This document shows, one piece after another, positions 23,020-32,693 of a DNA stretch of 64,000 bases. The notes beneath the pieces were generated by a model, which had not been told where the DNA came from, made no database searches, and saw only the letters and a program-made list of their open reading frames with translations. Source of the stretch: Scytalidium lignicola (Eukaryota; Ascomycota; Leotiomycetes); assembly GCA_002812745.2 (NCBI GenBank), contig NCSJ02000041.1, positions 62,001-126,000 on the forward strand, written 5' to 3'. Position 1 is the stretch's first letter; each line of letters begins with the position of its first letter. A program made the translations under genes and the position numbers.

Positions 23020-23947
23020 TCAACTTGAAGTTTGATTCCTGGTCAAAACGGAAATGCTTCGTGTATGACTGGGGACCAACACCTCGAAAAGATCTATTTT
23101 CCCTATCTGCTTCAGAGGTCCTAGCCACACTTCCTACAAGTCAGCCGGTAGTGGAAATGGGCAGCGATCACAATCCTAAGGCGGCGGAGATTGGACATGC
23201 CTGCAAGCATGATCCACATGTCGTAATAACGCTGCCTATCTACAGTGGGAAGAACTGAGGTGCCTAGTTTGACAAACTCACATATCATTTCGATGGAGCT
23301 GATGAGTGCGAACCGGTGTGGGATAACTAGTGATGAGAAGCTGCATAGGAGCTGGCAGGTGGCGAAGTTGAAGGTTGTGGTCCTGTAGAGTATGTCGATT
23401 GCTTCGGAATATCTTGTATCAAGTTAGTAACCTGCTCGAGAACATGGAAGCTGGACTAGCTCGAAGGTTGGTTATTTTACACTTGTCAACATGCCAGCAA
23501 GATGGCAAAATCTAGCTTCAACTTGCCCATCATGCCGTTTGGGGGACCAGGACTCCCGCTCCCATCAACCACTCCCAATCTACAGCGATCCCACCAGACA
23601 TTCCAGCGGCGATGATCATAGGTTTGGTCCCAGGTACATATGCAATGCCACCATCGCCACTGTAGATGCTCATTCTTCTTACCCGTTCGGTACTCCTGTG
23701 GTCCGAATTCGAACACGACGTGGACTTTACGATGGCCGAGGACGTCTTCATAGATGCGACGACGAAGCTCGGGCGGCAGACTTAGCAACAGGCTCGAGGT
23801 CTGTTGACCCGGTTCTTGTAGAGTCAAGGCTCGTGCACGAGTTTTGAGAAGATACGGTTGGACTTTAGGATCCCGATATTCTGCCCGCTTTGGTCGACCT
23901 CCTGGGTTCTTGCCTTTCTGCGACTGTATCAAAACACTTATCGTCAC
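23020..23947 (-). pseudogene. Broken DUF7730-like fungal gene
   Basis: A fungus-specific protein of unknown function. Exon 1 includes SSLLLSLPPELRRRIYEDVL and the WRWWHCICTWDQ segment typical of DUF7730-type proteins. It is stopped by a TGA at 23486-23488 immediately after LLAC, where an arginine codon (CGA) would restore the family pattern. Beyond it a normal intron (23413-23480, GTAAAA donor, CTAAC branch site, CAAG acceptor) leads into QVYSEAIDILYRTTTFNF and more family-like sequence down to about 23135. There a second lesion shifts the frame: WLGPLKQIGKIDLFEVLVP continues in another frame to a TGA at 23020-23022. No convincing in-frame ATG opens exon 1, so the 5' end is uncertain. It has no apparent metabolic link to the cluster around it. 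Confidence 0.7.
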
Positions 23948-24396
23948 GTAGATGGGAATTGAGGGATACTTTTCTCGTGAAGAACTCCTTAAAGCCTATC
24001 ATCTTGCATCTTAGTTTATAGCCACCACTAGAAACGCTACTCTGTTTATTATCTTAGTTCAACATCCAAGGTGGGACCCCCATGAACGCTTGGTGAGTAC
24101 ATAAAACTCCCACTCAACTGATGAAGCGCTAAACCGTGAACGCGACCTAGGACCACAGACACGTACTGACAGCGAGTTATAATTTTAATTGTTTTAAGAA
24201 GACAGAAAGTCAACCGTAGGAAAGAAACAGCAATTAACAAGTGTCATGAACTCGAACAACAAGATTATGTCGCTGCAGCAGTAATTATTCATTTGACAGA
24301 CAGCAAAGTGATAACGCTATGAAACGATAGTTCCAGATCAAATTTTAAATCTTTAGAGTCATTTGCACTAATGATAATAATAGTGCTACTATATTG
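23948..24396. other. Intergenic region
   Basis: Upstream of the DUF7730-like pseudogene and downstream of the quinone oxidoreductase. Nothing recognised. Confidence 0.5.
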
Positions 24397-25544
24397 TCAA
24401 CCTACTGTACAGATAATCTTGCCTGCATTGACATTTGCCTCCATCCTCTTATGGGCATCTGAGATCTGACCCCATGGATATACCTTATCCACTGTAATCT
24501 TCATATCACCTTGAGCAAGGGGATTCATAGCTAATTCAATAAACTTATCACGGAGCTTCCGTTGATAAGTTGAATCTCTCGTTCTCAATGTCGTAGCCAA
24601 AACCCAGATCCGTTTATTCAACAAGTCCCTGAGATTGAAATTCTCAATCATGTTTCCACTCATAGCAGCCACAAGCACCATTTTGGAATCTTTTGCTGCT
24701 GATGCCATATTCTTATGCCAGTAATCACGACCGACGAGATCAATGATAAGATCAACTCCTCGGCCATCGGTGTCTTTCTTAATTACTTCAGCAAAATCTT
24801 GAGATCGATAGTTAACAACTACATCTGCACCTAGAGATCTACATAAAGCGCATTTTTCATCTGTTCCTGCCGTGGTCCAGATTTTTGATGCACCTCCATG
24901 CCGTGCCACTTGAATTAAAGCTTGACCAACGCCAGACGCACCGGCATGGATGAGAACTGTTTGGCCCTTTTCAAGAGATCCAACTAGATGGAGTGCTTGA
25001 ATGGCAGTAAAGTATGTCTAATATTTATGGTCAGCGTCACTAAAATTGTGGAGTGAAGTTTTACCTCTGGGATGCCGGCAACCGTCTCAAATGTCATATG
25101 GGGAGGCATATGCATTAACATATTCTCCGAGACGGAGATCTTCTCGGCATACTGAAAATAGTGTTAGTTGACGGCCATGGTTGAAGTATAATAAACTTAC
25201 AGCTCCACCATACGCAAGACCAAAAACCCGATCACCTGGCTTAAAATTCGACGTACCTTGAGGCATAATTAGTCAGAATCTTTAAATTTTTTCAAGATTA
25301 TCCTACAGTTTGGCCCATTTTCTATAACCATGCCGCTGAATTCAACTCCCATAATAGTCCCCGATTCTGGCAAAAGAGCATATGGATATTTGGCTTCTCT
25401 CTGCATGATATCCATTCTATTCAAGCCAAAAGCCTTGATTCCAACAAGTATATGACCAGGTTTGACAACAGGATCCGGTACTGTGTCGTCAATGAAAAGA
25501 GCATCGGCATTGCCTCCGCCTCCTCGGACGCCAACAGCTCTCAT
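24397..25544 (-). CDS. NAD(P)H:quinone oxidoreductase, zinc-free MDR type
   Basis: Probable NADPH-dependent reductase of quinones or enones, cytosolic. Model (minus): 25307-25544, 25201-25256, 25065-25151 and 24397-25017; introns of 50, 49 and 47 nt with agreeing phases; 333 residues, normal for QOR/PIG3-like proteins. AFGLNRMDIMQREAKYP and ESGTIMGVEFSGMV are the catalytic-domain signatures, and HAGASGVGQALIQVARHGGA is the nucleotide-binding loop. The zinc ligands of alcohol dehydrogenases are absent. The ATG at 25544 (MRAVGVRG) is preferred to the upstream one at 25610, because the conserved fold begins there. Divergent from the aldolase gene across a promoter with CGG-N11-CCG site 4, which makes it a likely cluster member. 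Confidence 0.88.
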
Positions 25545-26037
25545 CTTGCAATCTGATGAAATGACCAAGTAATGAGACAGATACAGTAATTCGCCGTGAT
25601 ATGAAGTCAAATAAGGAGCCCCAACTCTACTCCACCTTTAACCTCCCTACCATAATAGTATACGGAGACTCTCAGTTATTGGCTGGCTTGCGAGTCAACC
25701 ATCAAAGGAGACGGGGCGTGAGAAGGAGGATAGATCGGCGTCTAACGGGGTAAGGGCGGGGTAGAGCGTACTATTTGGGGTACACATGGGCGGGTTGTGA
25801 CTTTCCGTGTCCGTACAGCCGGATTCCCTTCCGAAAGCAGCGTGCAAGTGGAAAGAGTAAAGAAAATGGAGGAGATAGATGGGGAACGAAGAGAGATCCG
25901 TTTCAATTCAAAAGATCTTCACAGAAAGGTTGATACAAAATAATATCATACTTCTTGAGCACTACATTTATATTTTTATTAAAAAAAACAGCACTAGGCC
26001 AAACAGCTAAACTTCTCTATCTCACTTATCGAACATA
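25545..26037. promoter_or_regulatory. Divergent promoter region, quinone oxidoreductase / aldolase
   Basis: A 493-bp shared upstream region. It is GC-rich in the middle, where CGG-N11-CCG site 4 lies with extra CGG and CCG half-sites around 25810-25826 (including CGG-N8-CCG), and ends in a poly-A run near the aldolase start. Confidence 0.6.
25791..25807. promoter_or_regulatory. CGG-N11-CCG inverted repeat, cluster site 4
   Basis: CGG-GTTGTGACTTT-CCG, about equidistant (247 and 231 bp) from the two divergent ATGs. Same geometry as sites 1-3. Confidence 0.55.
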
Positions 26038-27131
26038 ATGGCTCCTCCTACTTCTACTTCAACACTCTCTGAGGAAAATACTACCCTTCATCTACGGTAT
26101 GAAAAGAGCAACACAGCAGACAGACCAGATACCTTTTTCGAAGATGTGCATTTCCTGGGCGACAAAGATGGGAGAGTAAAGATCCGATCCCCGCCCGTCT
26201 TTGAGAACAAGCTCGATGAGCGCAAGTATAAGATGCAGCATCTTGCGGTTGCATTCCGAGTCTTTGCCAAGCAAGGTTTCGATGAGGGCGTTGCTGGACA
26301 TATTTCACTTCGGGACCCTATCAACCGTGGTATGTAGGCAGTCTGTAATCATCATTGAATTAGCTGCTATTTTCCGCCGTGCAATGTGATAGATAATCCT
26401 GATAATAATAATTTAAATCATGGTAGTACATTTCTGGATCAACCCACTCAGCATGCACTTCTCCCAAATCAAAGTCAGCGATTTGGTCGAGGTAAATGAG
26501 AAGGGAGAAGTGCAGCCAGGAGGAGCGCAAATGCCCATCAACGGACCGGCTTTTGCAATCCACAGTGAGATTCACAATGCGAGACCTGATCTTGATGCCG
26601 CGTGCCATGCTCATTCAGTCTACGGAAAGGCATTCTCTTGCTTTGGACGGGTGATTGAGCCGCTGTATCAGGATGCTTTGAGGTTTTACGACGATTTGAG
26701 TGGTAAGTTCCTCTTTATTTTATCTTTTGATGTCTATTTTACTCTGTTGTAAAAGAAACCACTTACGGATGAAATCAATTTGTCTAGTCTATGATGCATA
26801 TGGAGGAACCGTCCTTTCTACCGAGGAAGGAGCACGTATTGCAAAGGCTCTCGGGCCCAAAAACCGCAGCGTCATCCTCCGAAACCATGGAATCATTACG
26901 TGTGGTCGGACTGTCGATGAGGCTGCATTCTTGTTCATCGCCTTAGATAGATGCTGTCATGCACAGTTAATGGCAAATGCGGCATCGGGTCCAGGTTGGG
27001 AAAAGGTTTTTATTGATAAAGAGACGGCTGAGATGACACATAAGAAGAGCGGGAATCCAAGCAAGATGTGGTTGGCTTTCCAACCATATTATGATCAGAT
27101 TGTGGCTGAGGACCCACGAGTTCTGGAATGA
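26038..27131 (+). CDS. Class II aldolase/adducin domain protein
   Basis: Probably a metal-dependent (Zn or Mn) lyase cleaving a hydroxy- or oxo-acid. Exons 26038-26329, 26427-26702 and 26788-27131, introns of 97 and 85 nt; 303 residues. The metal-binding histidines are visible in VAGHISLRDP, ACHAHSVYGKAFS and VILRNHGIITCGRT, and FWINPLSMHFSQIKVSDLVEV is the usual second block of fungal members. Class II aldolase/adducin proteins include fuculose-phosphate aldolase and several decarboxylases or hydroxy-acid aldolases, so the exact reaction is not predicted. As a cluster member it could release a C2-C3 fragment from the product of the upstream oxidation and hydrolysis steps. It shares a divergent promoter with the quinone oxidoreductase. 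Confidence 0.88.
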
Positions 27132-27346
27132 GCTGGATATTTCCCGGAAATAATGTATAGATTACCAGATTGGATGTTTTATAATGATGCTTATACACAT
27201 TCGTTTCTGAAGATAATATAGCATAACTATGAGCCAAAAGAATGCAAGAATATGCAATATGGATGGCTATTTCCAATTTTCATTTTATAATTTCATAGTG
27301 GGAATGAATATTATCATATACAGGAATCATAGCTACAACGGAATCA

Positions 27347-29754
27347 TCAAGTCCAATTAAAGGAGTCTTGGATATACGAATTATCCATAAAACCAAATAT
27401 TGAATCATTCATGGCATCTTCTAACAAAGCATTGGAAATATTCGATGCATTCCCAATATTCGAGCCATTTTCGTGCGCAAAGGTGTCGAATAAGGATGTC
27501 AGAGGGATCGACTTTGGCGTTGCATTCATATCGAACGATATGGTGGCATCATTTTCGGGCGATGATACTGCGGTGGATGGTGGGTCAGAAAAGGGTTAAT
27601 ATAGTGGAGAAATGAAAATACTATATAACGCAACCACAATTCCACCCTCAATTTGTTTCCTAAAAATAGAATAGCGAACACTCACTAGGTCCTTCCATGA
27701 TCTTATTCGTTTGCATCAATCGTCGGATAATATTGGTTGGCCGTGACACGCCCGGATTTGGGACTGAAAGTTCGTCCAGTGTCTTAAGACCTGTTAATAA
27801 AAGTCGCAAGTTCTCACTATTCTGACCGCCTTCTAGAGCAGCATTTCGGACATGTATGGTGCAAGAGACATACACAGCATAACTAGTCAGATATGGAGCA
27901 CCACGAAGACTGTATGCTGATCGGTACGCGCCCACAATACTCGTAATATTTCGTGCGGCAACTGTGCACTTTTTCCAGGAAGTGCTTGGTATAGATCCAG
28001 ATGCGGATCTCAGGTGACCATCGGAGATGAATGGCCGGTGAAGAAGGATGACGAGGGAATAGTATGTATTATGGAGATTCATGACATTTGGTGGAACGGA
28101 TTTTTGAGATACCATCGAGGCATCTGACCATGGCTCGAAAGTGATTTCTTCAGGTAATTGTCGATACCATTTTGACAAGCCTTCGTCCAAGACATGTAGA
28201 CTTGCTTGGGCTTTTGCTGGGGTGGTACCAACTGAGTAGAATCGATTTATGATTCTCGTCATCAATTTTGAAAGTAGACAGAGTTGCTGAAAGGTCGACA
28301 CAGAATGGACTGGTGTCGGATTGCACAGCATTTGCGTCGAATCTGGATATTCTGGGTCGATGTAGGGAACCCACAGATCCAATTCTTCCAGTGTATCCAT
28401 AAATTCATGGGGAACATGGCTATCTTTTAGCTGCATCGCAATTGGACGTCCTAGGTAGAGGCTTTGCATTTTATCGCAAAGAAACGCTCCCCAATATACC
28501 CTCCTTCGGATTTCAATATCCTCAGCAGTGAAACCTGGCTTTCTAAGGTCCAGATGCAAGCCAAGATCGAAAGCCATGCGGATAGCAAGACCAGTATATG
28601 ACCACCCTTTAGATATCTCTCCTCGCGCAATGAAAGTCGATCCTAGCAAGAGCAATCCAGCCAACGAAGGTATACTAGATCGTTCCCAAGGTGGATCTTC
28701 CGACATCAGTTCATTACATCGCCGAAAAAATCGTCCACCAGCTGTTCGTGGATCTGAAGGATCATCTCTGAGCTCTACTCTATCCGAATATTTACTTGAG
28801 CAAGCAAAAATGGCATTGAGAAGGAATTTTGAGCAATATTGACCACCATGGATAAGATCTCTCATGAAGGCAGGTCGATATGTGAGGAGGAAGGTATGAT
28901 GTTGGCGATTCCAATGAAGATCGAGGAGGTGCATTGCCAGAGACGTTGGCACTCCATCAAGTTCAGGAAGGAGCCGAATGGAAAATTCCTTCTGTCGTTG
29001 CAAGGCTGCGTTTGCAATCAGCTGATTTCGAACGCCTTGAATAGGTGGAGAGTTGCTTGGAGGAGCTCGTCCTGGATTATGGAGCGTCGAAGTTAGTCCA
29101 AAGACCTCAACTTGGCCATGATCATCAACTGATAAGTACTGAGACACGTCAAAATCGACATCGGAAGCGTGGTCATCTGCATCGTCGACCTCGGGGTAGA
29201 TTTCTACAGGTGTTCTTGATCTACTCCTAGACTCCTCTGGGGTCTGTAACGCTTGTCTTTCTTGACATTTAGAATGATCTCGATCCTTTGTGTTATCATT
29301 ATTTGATTTTGGTATCTGGACTGAACCATTAACTACAGTAACGCGATCCAAAATACTTGCGGTTTCTTCAGGAGTAGTGGTGTTTTTCAGATCAAGAATG
29401 ATGTTCTCAATTGCTTGCTTCTCATCCTGGATTGCAGAGATGATTGCTGATGATGGTCTATGTAGCCATGGTTTCAATTATTAATGGAACCCTGATAATT
29501 TCCTCTGATCTGCACAGTTAAGAATACGAACCTTGGCTTTGGGCGTTCATATGTGTAGACACAATGACGTTTATGAGTTGCACATGAAGTACATATTGGC
29601 TTTGCCTTATCACACTTAATCTTCATCCATAATATAAGCAATCTGCATGATGAAGATAAGAGGTCTCTCATACCTTTCTTACTCGACAAAATCGGCAAGC
29701 TCGAGAGCATGCAAAGTTGTGGTTCTCATGTGGCTGCTGAGGTGATTGAAGCAT
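27347..29754 (-). CDS. Zn2Cys6 fungal transcription factor, probable cluster regulator
   Basis: Model (minus): 29674-29754, 29532-29620, 27686-29457 and 27347-27567; phases agree; 720 residues. The binuclear zinc cluster spans exons 1-2, with ACRFCRVRK|IKCDKAKP and CTSCATHKRHC giving CX2CX6CX6CX2CX6C. The middle region (about residues 250-550) contains the fungal_trans homology domain, with MAFDLGLHLDLR and RRRVYWGAFLCDKMQSLYLG as clear marks. The short last exon adds an acidic, aromatic tail (DSIFGFMDN...) like activation regions of this family; without it the frame would end prematurely at 27660. Intron 2 uses a GTTCGT donor. Gal4-type members bind CGG-N11-CCG as dimers, and four such sites lie in the promoters of the neighbouring metabolic genes. 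Role as their activator is inferred. Confidence 0.88.
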
Positions 29755-31060
29755 GCTGCTAGCGGGAAAATTGTCCTCTTGGGATCAGTCACCATGAGCA
29801 AGCTGGGTTTCTTCAAATTTCCAGTAATGGTACATAGAAACCGGCATTAATGCTAAAGTGGCTGAGGATAGAGACACATGTCCTAACTATTATGAAGTAT
29901 CGGCTTCCCTGCAACTTTGTTGCCATAAATTTGTTAAGAGGTAGAGGTTACAAGTATTGAACCTCTAGCTCTTAGAATATTTTCGTTGATCCTTTTTTTT
30001 TGCTAAAGAGCCGACGTACGGCTAATCTGGGTTAAAATAGAGTAATGTATCAAAGGCAAATCTCAGCCGCCGAACATTTTGATTCTTAAATTCTAGAGAA
30101 GGTTGAATTTGAAGTGTTTACTAATAATATTAACTACGATAGATTCTATAGTAATTAAAGTTGCTTGAAGTTACGAGGTCTAGCATGAATTCTACTCGTG
30201 CGGGGAGATCCTGCGAAAGAATGGGGATAGCACCAAAAGGGATTCACCCCGCAAAACACGTATTACCCCAGAGCCTGTAAAAAACCCGCAAAGGAATAGT
30301 CCATTAACATTGACACTCATTTATTCTAGTAATATTTTGCATCTTGGCCATGTGTTTTGTTTCATTTGACGTCATTTCTCGTCACTCTCTTGGCACTTTA
30401 ACAAAGTTTCAGTATCACAAAATAAATATAAATGAATAAAGTTCTTTCTCAGTAATGTGATCACACCTTATGAAGTTGTTTAATCACTTAAAGAACTGGT
30501 ATAAACTATTCACCAATATATGTTAGTTTGACATGCTTGAAATTTAGTTGTGGATTATTAAATATTATAAAGCTACATATGTTCCTCTCCTATTAGGCTC
30601 TCAATAGATGTTACTGTCTCATTTATGAGGGCCGAGCACCACGCAAAAGTGGGTAGCACTGTGCTCGCATATTTGTGCCCCCTTGCGGAAGAAAAANCGT
30701 CCGTCACAACAACCCAAAAGCCTACGAGCGGAGATTCATTACCCGTCATACTCCTAGGGTCGCAGACTGGAGCGGGGTCGCAAATCCAAGGCCCGGGATC
30801 GCGTAAGATCGCGGAAACAAATCAGTGATTCCATCTCTGGCGGTCGAGGGGATAGGTATTTGAATGCTATTATATACAAATATTGGTGTGAGGCCTGAGA
30901 ATTCAGCTAAAATTGTGTGTATTATTGCCTGAAAAATAGCCGATGCCGGCGCAAGCCGGAGGTTTAGGTAAGTGGCCAGAGGATTTACGTATGACCTTTG
31001 TCTTTAGCACGTTCGTAAATTTTTTTTTTAAAAAGGAAAACCTTACTTAAAATTTTTTTT
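29755..31060. other. AT-rich intergenic region
   Basis: Upstream of the regulator. It has a GC-rich island at about 30625-30840 in otherwise AT-rich DNA, containing an N after an A-run, and an inverted repeat GAGGT...ACCTC near 29940-29975. No gene was recognised, and no CGG-N11-CCG site was noticed here. Confidence 0.5.
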
Positions 31061-31150
31061 GATCATCGCATCTCGATTCGTAGCTGGAAAGTATTAGCAC
31101 ATCTTAGACATGGTAGATCTAATAACTTACTCAAGCACTGGTGAAAGATT
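31061..31150 (-). pseudogene. Decayed copy of the intron-split tRNA-Arg
   Basis: On the minus strand CTTGA, then a 47-nt insert (31084-31130), then CTACGAATCGAG and a 3' end close to GCGATGATC reproduce the anticodon arm and acceptor of the tRNA at 31870-32002. The T-arm is deleted and the 5' half is barely recognisable, so no functional tRNA is expected. The insert starts GTAAGT, has TGCTAAT 15 bases before its end, and ends TTTCCAG. It has diverged in length and sequence from the 61-nt insert of the other copy, but its splice-like signals are kept. Confidence 0.6.
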
Positions 31151-31463
31151 AGCGAGGTTTTTTTGAAGCACCTTCTTCCCTGGGACAAAAAAANTACGAG
31201 CTTGTTATTGTTCGCTATTAAATTTACAACCCTCAAAATCTCAACAAATGTATATGTAATGATTAAAAAAAAAACAGATAACAAAATATCGCTAGATTAG
31301 ATTTAATATTATCAAAAATAATTTCCAGTTTCCATAAGAAATCAATTGTTTGGGGTGATGTAAACGTATAGCCAGCTGTAGCCGGTTCGCGTTTTTTAGT
31401 CCCTGCGAGTATTGCGAGTAACAAGTAAAGTGTCGGTTCACCTCTACGGTGAACGTACAGTCT

Positions 31464-31659
31464 CCAATATATGGAGGTAATACGTGTTGATATGGTGGTT
31501 AATTGTATAGGTAGGTTCATACTGCGGTAGATATATCATATGGGAGAGTACTGCCGTACAGTACCGCCCTCACCTACCGCAACCAAAACTAGCCTAATCT
31601 TATCTACACGTGCACTTCATATACACGTGATTCTAGCCTACATATGACCATGCCAACAC
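31464..31659. repeat. Repeat family copy A
   Basis: About 196 bp, alignable by eye with copy B at 32694-33060: shared start CCAATNTATGGAGGTAATACG, a TGATATGGTGGTTAATTG block, a CTAGCCTAATC block, and end CTACA(T/C)...TGACCATGCCAACA. No coding potential. Contains CACGTG twice. Confidence 0.7.
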
Positions 31660-31869
31660 AAAGCTTGTTTTTAAAATAAAAAGGAAATTCCACCTTAAAA
31701 AAAAANGAATACAATTAAATAACTAACAAAATGTAACATTGTCTAAAATGTGCTAATACATCTTACTTATAAATGAAGAGATTGTAGGTTTAATCTGTAT
31801 GATAGTTAATTCTTTGTTTCTGTTTTTTTTATACTAGTTTAAACTTAAAAGACACTAAAAAAAATGAAT

Positions 31870-32002
31870 TGACCATCGCAGGGATCGAACCTGCAATCTC
31901 TTGATTCGTAGCTGTAATTTATTAGTACATTTGACACTATGTTTGGTCGGGTTAATGGATCTAGTGACTCACTCAAGCGCCTTGCCATTGGGCCAGATGG
32001 CC
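31870..32002 (-). tRNA. tRNA-Arg(ACG) with a 61-nt insert of spliceosomal type in the anticodon arm
   Basis: A complete cloverleaf on the minus strand. The acceptor stem GGCCATC/GATGGTC pairs fully (one G-U), the D-arm is GCC-CAATGGCAA-GGC, the anticodon stem CTTGA/TCAAG encloses the loop CTACGAA (anticodon ACG), the variable loop is AGATT and the T-arm is GCAGG-TTCGATC-CCTGC. A run of eight T follows 6 nt after the 3' end and can act as Pol III terminator. The anticodon stem and loop are separated by 61 nt (31912-31972) starting GTGAGT, with TACTAAT 9 bases before the 3' end, and ending ACAG: the signals of a spliceosomal intron, placed between nucleotides 31 and 32 instead of the canonical 37/38. 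Splicing at 37/38 would give anticodon GAG in a body with no Leu-type long arm, so I reject that reading. Whether it is processed is unknown. Confidence 0.72.
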
Positions 32003-32376
32003 ATTTGATTTGATATATGGTCGCTAAATTCAGAGTATAGCTTACCGAAATTATGACCATAATAAGTCAAGTATTGTGATATATTAATTACTTAGACTAA
32101 AAATCATTCTTATTTAAATCAAAATTAAAATTTACTTAATGTTATAAATATAATATAGAAGTTAAAGTTAAAAAGCCTATATTGTGTGTGGTATGGATAT
32201 CACGTGAACCCTTATGGGGTAGCCGTAGTGGCTGCAATCCTCCTATTCTACCGCACCCTACTCTGATTGGCTGGTTGTACTCAGCACTCCATGGCTATAC
32301 AGCTCGATCACCTACTCCTATGTCGCTACCGTACGTAACCAACTGTACTACCCGATAGTTCTCCTACAGTATATAA

Positions 32377-32469
32377 TTGTTGGTGGACTAGTCACGTGTA
32401 GACGCGATCAGTCATATGTTAGCGTCCCAATTAAATAGTGGGGGACTGTAGCTTAAGGTCCACCAACAA
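32377..32469. repeat. Foldback element with 12-bp terminal inverted repeats
   Basis: TTGTTGGTGGAC at 32377-32388 and its exact inverse GTCCACCAACAA at 32458-32469 bound a 93-bp non-coding segment containing CACGTG. It may be a very small MITE; target duplications are not clear. Confidence 0.45.
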
Positions 32470-32693
32470 AATAATAAAGATGAAAGTAAATCATATAGTT
32501 TAAAGTTAAAGTTAACAACTAATAAGATTTTAGATAATAGGTAAGCTTGCTTTTTTGAGGTATTAAAGTGTGTTAATTCATTAGATGAGAATGTATGTGA
32601 TCTAATTTTAGACCAATAAGATCAGGAGCTAACTGAAAGGAGCGAGGCTCTGATTGGTTGTAACCTGGACGATTGGGTGGAAAAGGTCTTTCA

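Noticed and set aside
22734..23258. 174-residue plus-strand frame as a gene
   Set aside because: It lies opposite the DUF7730-like pseudogene, has no family-like motif, and is explained as its antisense shadow.
31870..32002. Reading the split tRNA as tRNA-Leu(GAG) with a canonical 37/38 intron
   Set aside because: The tRNA body has a five-base variable loop, not the long arm of Leu tRNAs; the intron could not pair with such an anticodon, and CTACGAA with the closing stem exactly matches Arg(ACG).
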